DNA of 64,000 bases from Pseudomonas sp. SG20056. GTDB taxonomy: Bacteria > Pseudomonadota > Gammaproteobacteria > Pseudomonadales > Pseudomonadaceae. Below the pieces are notes generated by a model. The model saw nothing but the letters and a program-made list of their open reading frames with translations, was not told the origin of the DNA and did no database searches. The stretch's first letter is position 1. Each line of letters opens with the position of its first letter. A program made the translations under genes and the position numbers. Positions 28,062 to 36,854 of the stretch are shown here, one piece after another. The DNA lies in assembly GCF_031764535.1 (NCBI RefSeq), contig NZ_CP134499.1, forward strand, positions 2,976,001 through 3,040,000, given 5' to 3'.

Positions 28062-30020
28062 TCAATGGGTGTGGGGATGCTCAAGGGTGCAGGATGGCTC
28101 GTAATCGCACACATGGTGGCTAAACGGTGAGGTGGTGTGCGAGCCAGGCGCACCCGTCACCTGGAAGCAGCGGCTGGCGATAAACAGCTGCACCAACTCG
28201 GCATCGAGCAAACCGCTCTGCGCCTCACTCTTGAGAATATCCAGCGCCCGCTCCAGGGGCATTGCAGGTTTGTAGGGGCGATCCGCCGCGGTCAACGCAT
28301 CGTAGATATCGCAAATGGTCATGATCCGCGAAGCGCAGGGAATCGCATCGCCAATCAAGCCTTTGGGGTAACCGCTCCCATCGAGTTTTTCGTGGTGCGC
28401 CCCGGCAATATGCGGCACGCCCTGCAGATCCGGAGTCCAGGGAATCAGGCTGAGAAACTGCTGGGTGTGCACCACATGGCGCTCGATTTCTTCGCGCTCA
28501 GCCGTGGTCAGGCTGCCCTTGCGTACGGCCAGAGCACTGAACTCGCCCTCACTAAGCAGGCTGACCAGGCAATTGCCGGGTGCCTTGACCAGCTCGCCTT
28601 GCACTTCCTGCAGATGCTGGAAATCCCCCTCACTGAGCATGCTTGGCTCGTTGGCCTGAATAATGTTGTTCAGGTAACGCTCCAGGCGCTCGCATTCATA
28701 GGCCAACTCGGCTTCCAGTTGCAGGCGCCGCTCATCACTCAGGCCGCCCTGATGTCGGTAGGCATGCAGCATCTTGCGCAGGGTCTGGTTACGCAGGTTT
28801 TCCTGGGCCAGGGCAACGCGATAGCGCAGGTTTTCCAGCACCTGCTCAGGAAGCTTCTTGGCCTTGACCAGCACATGTTCGCGCACCCCGACCTTGCCGA
28901 AATCATGCAGCAAAGCGGCGTAGCGCAGCTCGCGCAAACCATCGACGCTCAGCGCCTGTTCGCGCAAGCGGGCTTCTGGGGCGTGGGGCAACTGGTTGGC
29001 CAGGGTCAGGCACAGCTCGGCAACCCGAAATGAATGGCCACTGGTGGTCGGATCACGCTGCTCGATGGCAAACACCGAGGCCTGCACGAAGCCGTCGAAC
29101 AACCGGCTGATGTCATCCAGCAGCTGACGATTCTCGATCGCCACCGCCGCCTGGCTGGCCAGCGCGCGCAGCGACACGGCGGTTTCCTCATCAAAGGCAA
29201 TCAGTTCAGGCTCAAGCTGCTCGCTGCCTTTACGCTGGCAGTTGATAAATTCCAGCACGCCGACCACTTCATGGCGATGGTTGCGCATGGGGATCGCCAG
29301 GATCGACATGGTGCGGTAGCCCATCTGCAGGTCGAAGGAACGGTTGAAGCGATACGGCGCATCGGCAGCAATCGCATACACGTCCTCGATATTCAGCTCG
29401 GTGCTGGTCAGCGCGACGTAACCGGCAATAGACGCCTTGCTCAGCGGCATGCGCTGGTCCTGAAAGCTGTTCTGGCTGAGCGTGCCGTTCTGCGTCAGTT
29501 TGAAGATCAACTGTGCCGGCGCATCCGGCCGGCGGCTGACCAGAAACAGCGAGGCGGCGTCGCTGTTGGACAAGCGCCGCCCTTCGATCAGGATCTTTTC
29601 CAGCAAACGGTCAAGGTCACGCTCGGCCGATAGCGCCAGGCCCACGTCTACCAGCTTGCTCAGGTCATCATGCTTGCCCGCCAGGGCGGCGGCCAGTTGC
29701 TCGGTCTGATGGCGCAGGCTGTACTGCTCACCGGCAAAGCGCAGCAACGCCGATAGCTCCTCGGCACTGGCATGCGGCGGCAACGGCAGCACACCGGGCT
29801 GATCCATACAGCCCACCAGAATAGCGCCGCAATCCAGCCAGTCGGTCAACGACTGCAGCGCCAGCAACCTTTCGTCAAGCAGCACCAGCGCCAGGTCATC
29901 CGGCAACTCGTCAGGCGCGTCAATCGCCTGCAAAGTCAGCGAACACTGAGCCAATACGTTGCACAGGGGATGCGCGTCAAGCGCATTACTGTGGCCCAGC
30001 ACAAGGCGGGAAGTGCCCAT
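28062..30020 (-). CDS. GAF / HD-GYP domain protein (cyclic di-GMP phosphodiesterase type)
   Basis: A 652-residue protein. The start at 30020 has GAGG upstream; the longer frame is rejected. An N-terminal receiver-like segment (about 5-95) lacks a clear phosphorylation site. A GAF domain (about 125-300) follows, then an HD-GYP domain. The HD pair is 372-373 (LLHDFGKVG), and HHE at 542-544 leads into DGSGYP ending at 552. HD and HHE are about 170 residues apart where about 60 is usual, because about 110 residues are inserted between two copies of the linker-like segment. It is convergent with the cyclase operon. Confidence 0.85.
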   Translation of the reverse strand: MGTSRLVLGHSNALDAHPLCNVLAQCSLTLQAIDAPDELPDDLALVLLDERLLALQSLTDWLDCGAILVGCMDQPGVLPLPPHASAEELSALLRFAGEQYSLRHQTEQLAAALAGKHDDLSKLVDVGLALSAERDLDRLLEKILIEGRRLSNSDAASLFLVSRRPDAPAQLIFKLTQNGTLSQNSFQDQRMPLSKASIAGYVALTSTELNIEDVYAIAADAPYRFNRSFDLQMGYRTMSILAIPMRNHRHEVVGVLEFINCQRKGSEQLEPELIAFDEETAVSLRALASQAAVAIENRQLLDDISRLFDGFVQASVFAIEQRDPTTSGHSFRVAELCLTLANQLPHAPEARLREQALSVDGLRELRYAALLHDFGKVGVREHVLVKAKKLPEQVLENLRYRVALAQENLRNQTLRKMLHAYRHQGGLSDERRLQLEAELAYECERLERYLNNIIQANEPSMLSEGDFQHLQEVQGELVKAPGNCLVSLLSEGEFSALAVRKGSLTTAEREEIERHVVHTQQFLSLIPWTPDLQGVPHIAGAHHEKLDGSGYPKGLIGDAIPCASRIMTICDIYDALTAADRPYKPAMPLERALDILKSEAQSGLLDAELVQLFIASRCFQVTGAPGSHTTSPFSHHVCDYEPSCTLEHPHTH

Positions 30021-30129
30021 GGTGGTTGTCCTCAGTCGCAGTTGCGTGACAGCAGTGCGACTGAGTATTGCACAGGATTTTGCCGCTGCCCGGCCGTCCG
30101 GCGCATGCCGGATAACCTGACAAAATGGC

Positions 30130-31467
30130 TTAGCTAGCGGGCTGCAGCTGCATGCCTTGCTGCATTTTCGCGGCATCGGCGACGAAGCAGCGCGAGGCCT
30201 GCAGCAGCGCCAACATGGTCAGCATCAAGGCCACCGGAATCAGATACATGGCGTTATGCAGGCCCACGGCCTTGAAGGTTTCGTTCATTTCACTGGCCCC
30301 GGCAGCGAGCATTGCCGCGTGGGAATAGTGATCCGACAGCATGCCCACCGCCAATGGGCCAAGGCCGCCACCGAGCAGGTACAGACCGGCGAAGAACAGC
30401 GCCATGGCGGTAGCACGCAGACGCGGTTCGATCACATCCTGAATCGCGGTATAAACGCAGGTATAGAAGTTGTAGGCAAACAGCCAGCCGATGCTGAACA
30501 GCGCCACGAACACGGCGATCTCAATTCGCCCGGCCAACAGGGCGTAGCCCGTGGCGACAGAGGCTATCAACATGCTCAGTGCGGCAAACAGCAGGCGGCC
30601 GGTCTGCCAGCGTTGATGGATCTTGTCCGCCAGCCAACCACCCAGGGTCAGGCCAATCAGGCCGGTCAAACCAACGATCACCCCGGTGGCCATCGCCGCC
30701 TGTTCCAGCGGCATCAGGAAGTAGCGCTGCAGCATCGGCACCATGAACGAGTTGCAGGCATAGGTGGCGAAGTTGAAGGCCAGGCCGGCCATTACCAACC
30801 ACCAGAAGGTACGGATCGCCAACACCTTACGCAGCGGTTTATCCACTGCTGTGGTGCGCGATTGCACCAGCTCGGCCGCACCGCGCTTGGGCTCTTTGAT
30901 AAAGAACATAAACAGCGCCAGGATCAGCCCCGGCACTGCTGCAATAAAGAACGGTGCACGCCAGCTGTCGAACGCCTTGACCATCGCACCGATGGTAAAG
31001 AACGCCAGCAGCAGGCCGATCGGCAGGCCAAGCATAAAGATACCCATGGCCCGCGCACGCTTGTGCGCCGGGAACAGATCACCGATCAGCGAGTTGGCCG
31101 CCGGCGCATAGCTGGCCTCACCAATGCCGACGCCCATGCGAATCAGCAGGAAGCTCCAGAAGTTCCAGGCCAGGCCGTTGACCGCCGTCAGCCCGCTCCA
31201 GACGGCCAAACCCCAGCCCATGATCTTGCGCCGCGCGCCGGTATCAGCCATGCGCCCCAATGGAATACCGGCAATCGCATAGACAATGGTAAAAGCGGTG
31301 CCGATCAAGCCCAGCTGCAAGTCGCTGAGATCCCACTCCATGCGGATCGGCTCGATGATGATCGCTGGAATGGTGCGGTCGAAGAAATTGAACAGGTTGG
31401 CGAGAAAAAGCAGGAACAGAATGCGCCAGGCATTCGCCGCTTGTAGGGACTGCTGCATGGAATCCAT
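30130..31467 (-). CDS. MFS transporter, spinster-like
   Basis: A 445-residue protein with about 12 membrane helices. Helix 1 carries LFNFFDRTIPAIII and the loop 2-3 motif is GRMADTGARRKIMG, both typical of the spinster group of the major facilitator superfamily. The substrate is unknown. ATG 31467 is used; ATG 31458 is better spaced from AGAG and may be the real start. It is divergent from the tubulin-like gene. Confidence 0.85.
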   Translation of the reverse strand: MDSMQQSLQAANAWRILFLLFLANLFNFFDRTIPAIIIEPIRMEWDLSDLQLGLIGTAFTIVYAIAGIPLGRMADTGARRKIMGWGLAVWSGLTAVNGLAWNFWSFLLIRMGVGIGEASYAPAANSLIGDLFPAHKRARAMGIFMLGLPIGLLLAFFTIGAMVKAFDSWRAPFFIAAVPGLILALFMFFIKEPKRGAAELVQSRTTAVDKPLRKVLAIRTFWWLVMAGLAFNFATYACNSFMVPMLQRYFLMPLEQAAMATGVIVGLTGLIGLTLGGWLADKIHQRWQTGRLLFAALSMLIASVATGYALLAGRIEIAVFVALFSIGWLFAYNFYTCVYTAIQDVIEPRLRATAMALFFAGLYLLGGGLGPLAVGMLSDHYSHAAMLAAGASEMNETFKAVGLHNAMYLIPVALMLTMLALLQASRCFVADAAKMQQGMQLQPAS

Positions 31468-31768
31468 CTCTATTTGTTGTTATCGAAGCAGGTCGGAGGC
31501 GCATGGCCAACCGCCGTATCCAGCATGTGCAGGCGCAATCTAGAGCCTTGCGTCTATGCTGTCTGTGACTATTTGTTGCGTGTATGCCGGGTAATGGGCG
31601 TCCGAGCAAGCACCCAAGTCACAAAGCGCATCAGAAAAACTCCGGATATGCCTCAGTAAAACCATGTGAAACAGCGAGATTTTCCATTTTTCATGCTACA
31701 AACAAGCCTGTTGAGCGAAATGTGGCCATTTGCCGCTCTACCCTCGTTAGCCGCCGGACTGTCTCTAA
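31468..31768. other. Intergenic region upstream of the tubulin-like gene
   Basis: A 301-bp divergent region. The right half (about 31650-31768) is markedly more AT-rich than its surroundings and probably holds the promoter of the plus-strand gene. I could not pick out a confident -35/-10 pair. There is no Shine-Dalgarno sequence before ATG 31769, and an in-frame TAA lies directly before it. No small gene was seen. Confidence 0.3.
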
Positions 31769-33967
31769 ATGAAAACAAAAAAAGACGCTGTGACCACCCC
31801 CGCGACCGAAGCCACACTGGCTGACCTGGCTGATACCCTGCTCGCCCCACTCGAACGTCCCTCCCCACTACAGCCCCCCATGCGGCTGGATAGCAGTGGC
31901 GAGCAGTACATGTATTTCACCGAGCGCGACATTGATCGCATCCTCGATAACCTCGACGGCCTGCGCAGCCTGGTATTTCCCCCAGCCCCGCAGGATGACG
32001 ACAACGAACGGCGGGTGCAGCACTTCCCCTCCGTTTGCCTGATAGGCCTGGGCCGCTGCGGCTCGAACATCGCACTGGATGTTGCATCGCTGGTCTACAA
32101 CGCCCGGCAGTTCTACCTGAGCGAATTCAACAACGAAGAAAAAACCGTTGCCGAACAGGATTTCCGCCCCACCCGCTGGATTCGCAGCAACCTGCTGCGC
32201 GCACCGAGCAAGGACAGCAAGCCGGTCTTTCTGATCGAACCACTGGTCATGCTCGGCGACCTGGACAAGGACATCGAGGGGCGCATCCGCTTCTCACGCA
32301 AAGGCGAAACCAGCGGTTTTCTCAGCGACTACAGCAAGATGAAGATCATGGACCTCTCCGAGGTGCATGCGGGCGGTGCCGGTAACGCGCCGATCCTCGG
32401 TCAATACCTGGCCAAGATCATCCTTAACAAGGACACCCAGCGTTTTACCAACGAAGACTGGAAATTCATTCACAGTTACCTGATCGATTCGTGCGGCATC
32501 AAGGCCAACCAGTCGCGCCTGTACTTCTATATTTTCAGCGCCGGCGGCGGCACCGGCTCGGGCATGGCGTCGGAGTTTGGCCTGGCCCAGCAGTTCGCCT
32601 ACATGAGCAAGACCTTCGATACCAAGAACTTCGACGAAAGCCCGGAGAACCGCGACCACAGCTTCGTCTTCGAGCCGATTTTCACCAGCGGCATCTGCAT
32701 CCTGCCGAACATCTCCGACCAGCGCAGCGAGATGTCTGAAGCCCTGCATATCAACGCCGGCCGCCTGCTGTGCAAGTACCTCGCAGAAGAATGGGACTTC
32801 TCCTACAACTTCGACAATGAAGAAAACAGCGAAGAAAGCGTGATGCGGCGCATCCGCCCATGGAACGCCATGATGCTGATCTCCAACGACATCATGCGTT
32901 ATGCCGAAGAAAGCGATGACGGCAATATCCAGAACATCGACGTCAACGCCATGGAGCGTCACGCCAACCAGTACATCTCGCAGCAGATCTTCAACATCCT
33001 CACCGCCCAGGCGGTGACCACCGACTACGACCAGAACTATTTCCGCCGCGCGGGCATCGACATCGGCGAAACCATTCGCCTGGACGCCAACGACCTGTTT
33101 ATGAGCCTGGCCGGCCCGGTGGCCGTGGCCTACGCCGAATCGGTGGTGCCTGAGCAAAGCGCTGCGACGCTGGAGAAGTTCCGCGTGCTGGACAAGGAGC
33201 CGTCGCGGCTGAACATTGACGACCTGTTCTTCCGCTCCATCGACCTGCCGCACTTCAACAAGGTGACCCAGGCCATCGAAGGCATCAGCCTGCTGCCGAT
33301 CGAGTCCAAGCGTTACCGCGAAGCGCTGGATGAGTACAAGAAGTCCGATTACAACGCTGCCAAACTCAGCGACCTGCACTTCTTCAAGAACTGCTCCTCG
33401 GTGGTCTCGATTGTCTCGCTGCCGAAAGACTACAAACTGTCCTATATGGACCTGAACCGGCTCAAGACCCACCTCAACAGCCTGTTTCCCAACACCACGC
33501 TGAAGCGCTATGCGCTGGTGATCGGCGCCTCGGCCAACCTCTCGCTGACCACTTTGATTGCCAAGAGCCCGTGCCTGTCGGATGACTTCCTGACGCTGAT
33601 CGTGGCCTTTATCAAGCGCTGCTTCGCCCGCGACCCGCACCGCTTCGACGAAAGCCTGGACAACGCCATTCTCGACTTCATCATGAGTGATGAGTTCGAT
33701 GAAGTGCGGGTCGACGCCATGCTCAACGAATACGAAAACCCAGCGAAGATCCTCGACACCAACTGGTACGCGATCAAGCCGATGTATGAGAAGAAGTACC
33801 GCGAGCTGATCCACGATCAGGACAAATTCGTCTCGATCAACGATATCCGTCTATCCCGTGAAAGCGTGAAAAAGGCGATCAAGTACCTGCGCGAGATCTA
33901 CCGTCACCGCATCGGCAAGACTCGGGTTATCTCGCTCAACAAGTACGCTGAAGACAAGCCCGAGTAA
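31769..33967 (+). CDS. Divergent tubulin/FtsZ-superfamily GTPase-like protein
   Basis: A 732-residue protein I could not match to a named gene, but with the nucleotide loops of the tubulin/FtsZ fold in the right order. T1-like LIGLGRCGSNI is at 91-101, T3-like HAGGAGNAPILG at 200-211, and T4-like FSAGGGTGSGMA at 256-267, close to FtsZ GGGTGTG. LISNDIMRY (370-378) resembles the FtsZ IPND helix-7 region. The T7-like segment RLDANDLF (437-444) keeps the D-x-x-D spacing of the catalytic aspartates. It is much longer than FtsZ because of a C-terminal region of about 280 residues. It is predicted cytoplasmic: no signal or membrane helix is seen. There is no partner gene in an operon. The most likely Pfam match is the tubulin-like family Tubulin_2; this is from memory. 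Confidence 0.8.
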   Translation: MKTKKDAVTTPATEATLADLADTLLAPLERPSPLQPPMRLDSSGEQYMYFTERDIDRILDNLDGLRSLVFPPAPQDDDNERRVQHFPSVCLIGLGRCGSNIALDVASLVYNARQFYLSEFNNEEKTVAEQDFRPTRWIRSNLLRAPSKDSKPVFLIEPLVMLGDLDKDIEGRIRFSRKGETSGFLSDYSKMKIMDLSEVHAGGAGNAPILGQYLAKIILNKDTQRFTNEDWKFIHSYLIDSCGIKANQSRLYFYIFSAGGGTGSGMASEFGLAQQFAYMSKTFDTKNFDESPENRDHSFVFEPIFTSGICILPNISDQRSEMSEALHINAGRLLCKYLAEEWDFSYNFDNEENSEESVMRRIRPWNAMMLISNDIMRYAEESDDGNIQNIDVNAMERHANQYISQQIFNILTAQAVTTDYDQNYFRRAGIDIGETIRLDANDLFMSLAGPVAVAYAESVVPEQSAATLEKFRVLDKEPSRLNIDDLFFRSIDLPHFNKVTQAIEGISLLPIESKRYREALDEYKKSDYNAAKLSDLHFFKNCSSVVSIVSLPKDYKLSYMDLNRLKTHLNSLFPNTTLKRYALVIGASANLSLTTLIAKSPCLSDDFLTLIVAFIKRCFARDPHRFDESLDNAILDFIMSDEFDEVRVDAMLNEYENPAKILDTNWYAIKPMYEKKYRELIHDQDKFVSINDIRLSRESVKKAIKYLREIYRHRIGKTRVISLNKYAEDKPE

Positions 33968-33978
33968 GCCACTACCAC

Positions 33979-34006
33979 CTGCAACCCGAGGTCAATCGGG
34001 TTGCAG
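33979..34006. terminator. Hairpin between convergent genes
   Basis: CTGCAACCCG/CGGGTTGCAG form a 10-bp stem with an 8-base loop between the tubulin-like gene and hyi. There is no T run, so termination is uncertain. Confidence 0.45.
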
Positions 34007-34014
34007 ATGGTGCC

Positions 34015-34797
34015 TCAGGCCTCTTGCCATTCACTCAGCCAGCCCAGGCTGGCCTGGGTGCCCGCCTCTCCCGGCCGATACTCGGCCGCCAGCCACCCCT
34101 GATAACCACTGTCACGCAGCGCCTTGAGCAGCGGCGCAAAGTGCAACTCGCCTGTTCCCGGCGCACCACGCCCTGGGTAATCGGCAAACTGCACATGGCC
34201 GATACGCCCGGCCAACAACGCCATACCCGCCGGCACATCCAGGCCCTGCCGCGCCATATGGTAAAGGTCGTACTGCGCTGCCAGGTTGGGGTGGGCCACC
34301 GCCTTGAGCAACGCATCCAGCTGCGCTGGGGTGTTGATCAGAAAGCCTGGCATATCCAGCGGGTTGATTGCTTCCACCACCACGCCAATGCCCAATCGCT
34401 GAAAGGCCTCGGCGGTCTTGCGTAGGTTGTCGATCAAACAGGCCATTGCTTGTTCAGGCTCTACGCCCTCGGCCAAACGCCCCGGCAGCACATTGACCAG
34501 CGCTGGCCGCACCATAGCGGCATAACTCAGCGCATCCTGCAACGCAGCCTCAAACTCGGTCTGATGTACAGGTACGGCCGCCAGGCCGGCACCGCCACTC
34601 ATCAAATCACCAGCCGGCAGGTTGATCAGGCGCAGCGGCATGCCCGCTGCCTCCAGCGCCTCTTTCAAGAGAAGCGCCGGCAACTCGTAGGGAAACTGGA
34701 TTTCCACGCCATCAAAGCCCGCAGCAGCGGCAGCCACCACACGGTCGATCAGCGGCAACTCGGTAAACAGCAGCGACAGGTTGGCCGCAATCTTCAT
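34015..34797 (-). CDS. hyi: Hydroxypyruvate isomerase family protein
   Basis: A 260-residue sugar-isomerase TIM barrel. MKIAANLSLLFTELPLIDR and GFDGVEIQFPYELP match the Hyi/OtnI group, with metal-binding Glu in VVEAINPLDMPG and the His in QYDLYHMARQG. The family interconverts hydroxypyruvate and tartronate semialdehyde. It overlaps the upstream reductase by ATGA. Its usual partner gcl (glyoxylate carboligase) is not here. Confidence 0.85.
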   Translation of the reverse strand: MKIAANLSLLFTELPLIDRVVAAAAAGFDGVEIQFPYELPALLLKEALEAAGMPLRLINLPAGDLMSGGAGLAAVPVHQTEFEAALQDALSYAAMVRPALVNVLPGRLAEGVEPEQAMACLIDNLRKTAEAFQRLGIGVVVEAINPLDMPGFLINTPAQLDALLKAVAHPNLAAQYDLYHMARQGLDVPAGMALLAGRIGHVQFADYPGRGAPGTGELHFAPLLKALRDSGYQGWLAAEYRPGEAGTQASLGWLSEWQEA

Positions 34798-35699
34798 GAT
34801 TTTGGCCCTTGAGACTCTGGCGCGCGGTACAGCTGCACCAGGGTAGCCGGATCACACTCCAGATTGCCCTGACTGCCGTGCTGACGCATCAGCTGTGCAG
34901 CCAGGCCACTGAGCGGCGTAGCCGAGCCGATCTGCTGCGACAGCTTCACCGCCGTATCAAGGTCCTTGAGCAAGGTGCGCACGTGCCAATTGACCGGCTC
35001 AAACTGACTCTCGGCCATCTGCGGCGCGAGAATTTGCAGTGGCTTGGAATCGGCAAAGCCACCGGCCAGCGCGGGGGCAATCAGGCTGGCATCGACCCCA
35101 GCCTGCTCGGCCAACGCCACCACCTCAGCAATTACCAAGGCGTTACAGGCGACGATCATCTGGTTGCACACCTTGGTCACCTGGCCTGCGCCAACGTCGC
35201 CCATACGCGTCAGGCGTTGCCCCAGATGGGCAAGCACCGGCCGCACCCGCTCGATATCCTCAACCCGGCCACCGGCCATGATCGCCAGCGTACCGTTGGC
35301 TGCGCCGGGCGTGCCGCCGGACACCGGGGCATCGACCCAGTGCATACCACAGCGGGCGTGCAGCTCTGCAGCCATCTCGCGGGTGGCGGCCGGTTCCAGG
35401 CTGGAGAAATCCACCAGTACCTGCCCAGGCTTGGCCATTTCCACAATGCCGCCTGGACCAAACACCACTTCGCGCACCACCTCGGTATTGGCCAGGCAAA
35501 GCATGACGATATCGGCCCGAGCACAGAGCTGTGCCGGGCTGGCTATCACCTGCGCACCCAACGCTTGCAGTGGCGCACATTTATCAGGGGAACGATTCCA
35601 CACACTCAGCGGATAACCAGCGGCCAGCAGCCGCTGGGTCATGGGCAGGCCCATCAGGCCAATACCAGCAAATGCCAAAGCAGGAAGGGAGGTGGACAT
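34794..35699 (-). CDS. glxR: 2-hydroxy-3-oxopropionate reductase (GlxR/GarR type)
   Basis: A 301-residue beta-hydroxyacid dehydrogenase. The start at 35699 has GGAG 8 bases upstream. The NAD(P) motif is FAGIGLMGLPM, the substrate motif is DAPVSGGTPGAANGTL, and the catalytic Lys is in GAGQVTKVCNQM. Next to hyi it probably reduces tartronate semialdehyde to glycerate, although 3-hydroxyisobutyrate dehydrogenase activity cannot be ruled out by sequence alone. Confidence 0.85.
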   Translation of the reverse strand: MSTSLPALAFAGIGLMGLPMTQRLLAAGYPLSVWNRSPDKCAPLQALGAQVIASPAQLCARADIVMLCLANTEVVREVVFGPGGIVEMAKPGQVLVDFSSLEPAATREMAAELHARCGMHWVDAPVSGGTPGAANGTLAIMAGGRVEDIERVRPVLAHLGQRLTRMGDVGAGQVTKVCNQMIVACNALVIAEVVALAEQAGVDASLIAPALAGGFADSKPLQILAPQMAESQFEPVNWHVRTLLKDLDTAVKLSQQIGSATPLSGLAAQLMRQHGSQGNLECDPATLVQLYRAPESQGPKS

Positions 35700-35783
35700 A
35701 GGCAGACTCCGACTCATTGATGGTCGCCATCTTAACCCAGCGGTAACGAAACCTGTCCCGTCAGTCAACGCCCGAGCAACGAC

Positions 35784-36152
35784 CTACAGGCCGTCTTTTT
35801 CCAGATGATCGAGATTGACCGGCTCGCCACTGTGCGCACCGAGCTTGGCGCGAATGTCTTCGAACATCAGGTCGTACTCGGCGTGGCTACGCATGATCAG
35901 GCTGCTGTTGGTCGGCAAGCCATGTTTGTGCGCCAGGCGCGTGGCCACGCTGGCGAAGTTGAACGCGGTATCGCGGTGCAGTTCGAAGATTTCCTCAAAC
36001 GCTTTACCCTCCACCTGACCGTGCATGCGCATATGCAACATCGGCCCTTCGGTCGGGTCCTGGCGTACTTCGTAATGCAAGTCGACACTAAACAGCGGCG
36101 CCTCGGCCGTAGCCAAGGTATTGGCGCGATGCAGATGTCCGGGTTCAAACAT
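35784..36152 (-). CDS. DUF5064-like protein
   Basis: A 122-residue cytoplasmic protein. Features are an N-terminal beta-rich part (FSVDLHYEVRQDPTEGPMLH) and a helical C-terminal part with NFASVATRLAHKHGLP and EYDLMFEDIRAKLG. I recall this as a family found mostly in Pseudomonas with no known function. It lies 84 bp upstream of glxR in the same direction, but the gap leaves co-transcription uncertain. Confidence 0.75.
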   Translation of the reverse strand: MFEPGHLHRANTLATAEAPLFSVDLHYEVRQDPTEGPMLHMRMHGQVEGKAFEEIFELHRDTAFNFASVATRLAHKHGLPTNSSLIMRSHAEYDLMFEDIRAKLGAHSGEPVNLDHLEKDGL

Positions 36153-36227
36153 GCTGGCAGCTCCTGCAATCAGTCCATGGTGCTGCCAGCATAGTTGCTC
36201 TGGATAAAGCGTGATACGCGCGCCAGA

Positions 36228-36545
36228 TCAGTGCAGCGGCGCGCGCGGAGTGCGTTCCTGCGCCAGCACCCAGGGCGCCACTACCACCGCCCACAGCTCT
36301 GGATCGCGGGTTAGCAGGTCTTCGGCACGGCTGTCGTCAGCCTTACTCAAGATCCCGGCAGCCAGCCAGGCGGCGACTTTTTCCTGATCGTTCTGCGCCA
36401 CAGCCTGCGCCACTTCGATCAGATCCTGAGTGCCGTCGACCAGCAGCAAGGCGCCACGGGCGAAGAAAGGTTGCAGCTCCTGCCAGGTAATAGCTGCAGT
36501 TTCACCAAGCAGCTTGGCATAGAGGGTGCTAGGTTGTTCTGTCAT
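36228..36545 (-). CDS. DUF2288-family protein
   Basis: A 105-residue protein. The segment LIEVAQAVAQNDQEKVAAWL followed by ILSKADDSRAEDLLTRDPEL is the family hallmark; the function is unknown. ATG 36545 (MTEQPSTLYAKLLG) is preferred; ATG 36560 is possible and neither has a strong Shine-Dalgarno sequence. Confidence 0.75.
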   Translation of the reverse strand: MTEQPSTLYAKLLGETAAITWQELQPFFARGALLLVDGTQDLIEVAQAVAQNDQEKVAAWLAAGILSKADDSRAEDLLTRDPELWAVVVAPWVLAQERTPRAPLH

Positions 36546-36854
36546 GGATTGCCCTGTCATTGGTGACCGCTTTTTTAATCGGCCGCCATGATAGCGTCGA
36601 CCAGCCCGCTGGCAAATTCGCAACGCTGTTCGCGACGTTGCCAGCGGCGATCAAGACACGCCGTTTTTCTATACGTTTATTGCGTTAAAGCGACACCCCA
36701 GGGTTTTGCCCCCAGCAAGCCGCTTTTCAAGCCGCAAAGCCGCGCTCTACACTGCACCGGTACAGTTGCCGGGGGGATGACCGGGGGAACAACCCGGTTC
36801 TGCAGCTTTGGCCGCCAGAACTACAACAATCAAAACCAATAAGAGTGGAGCACT

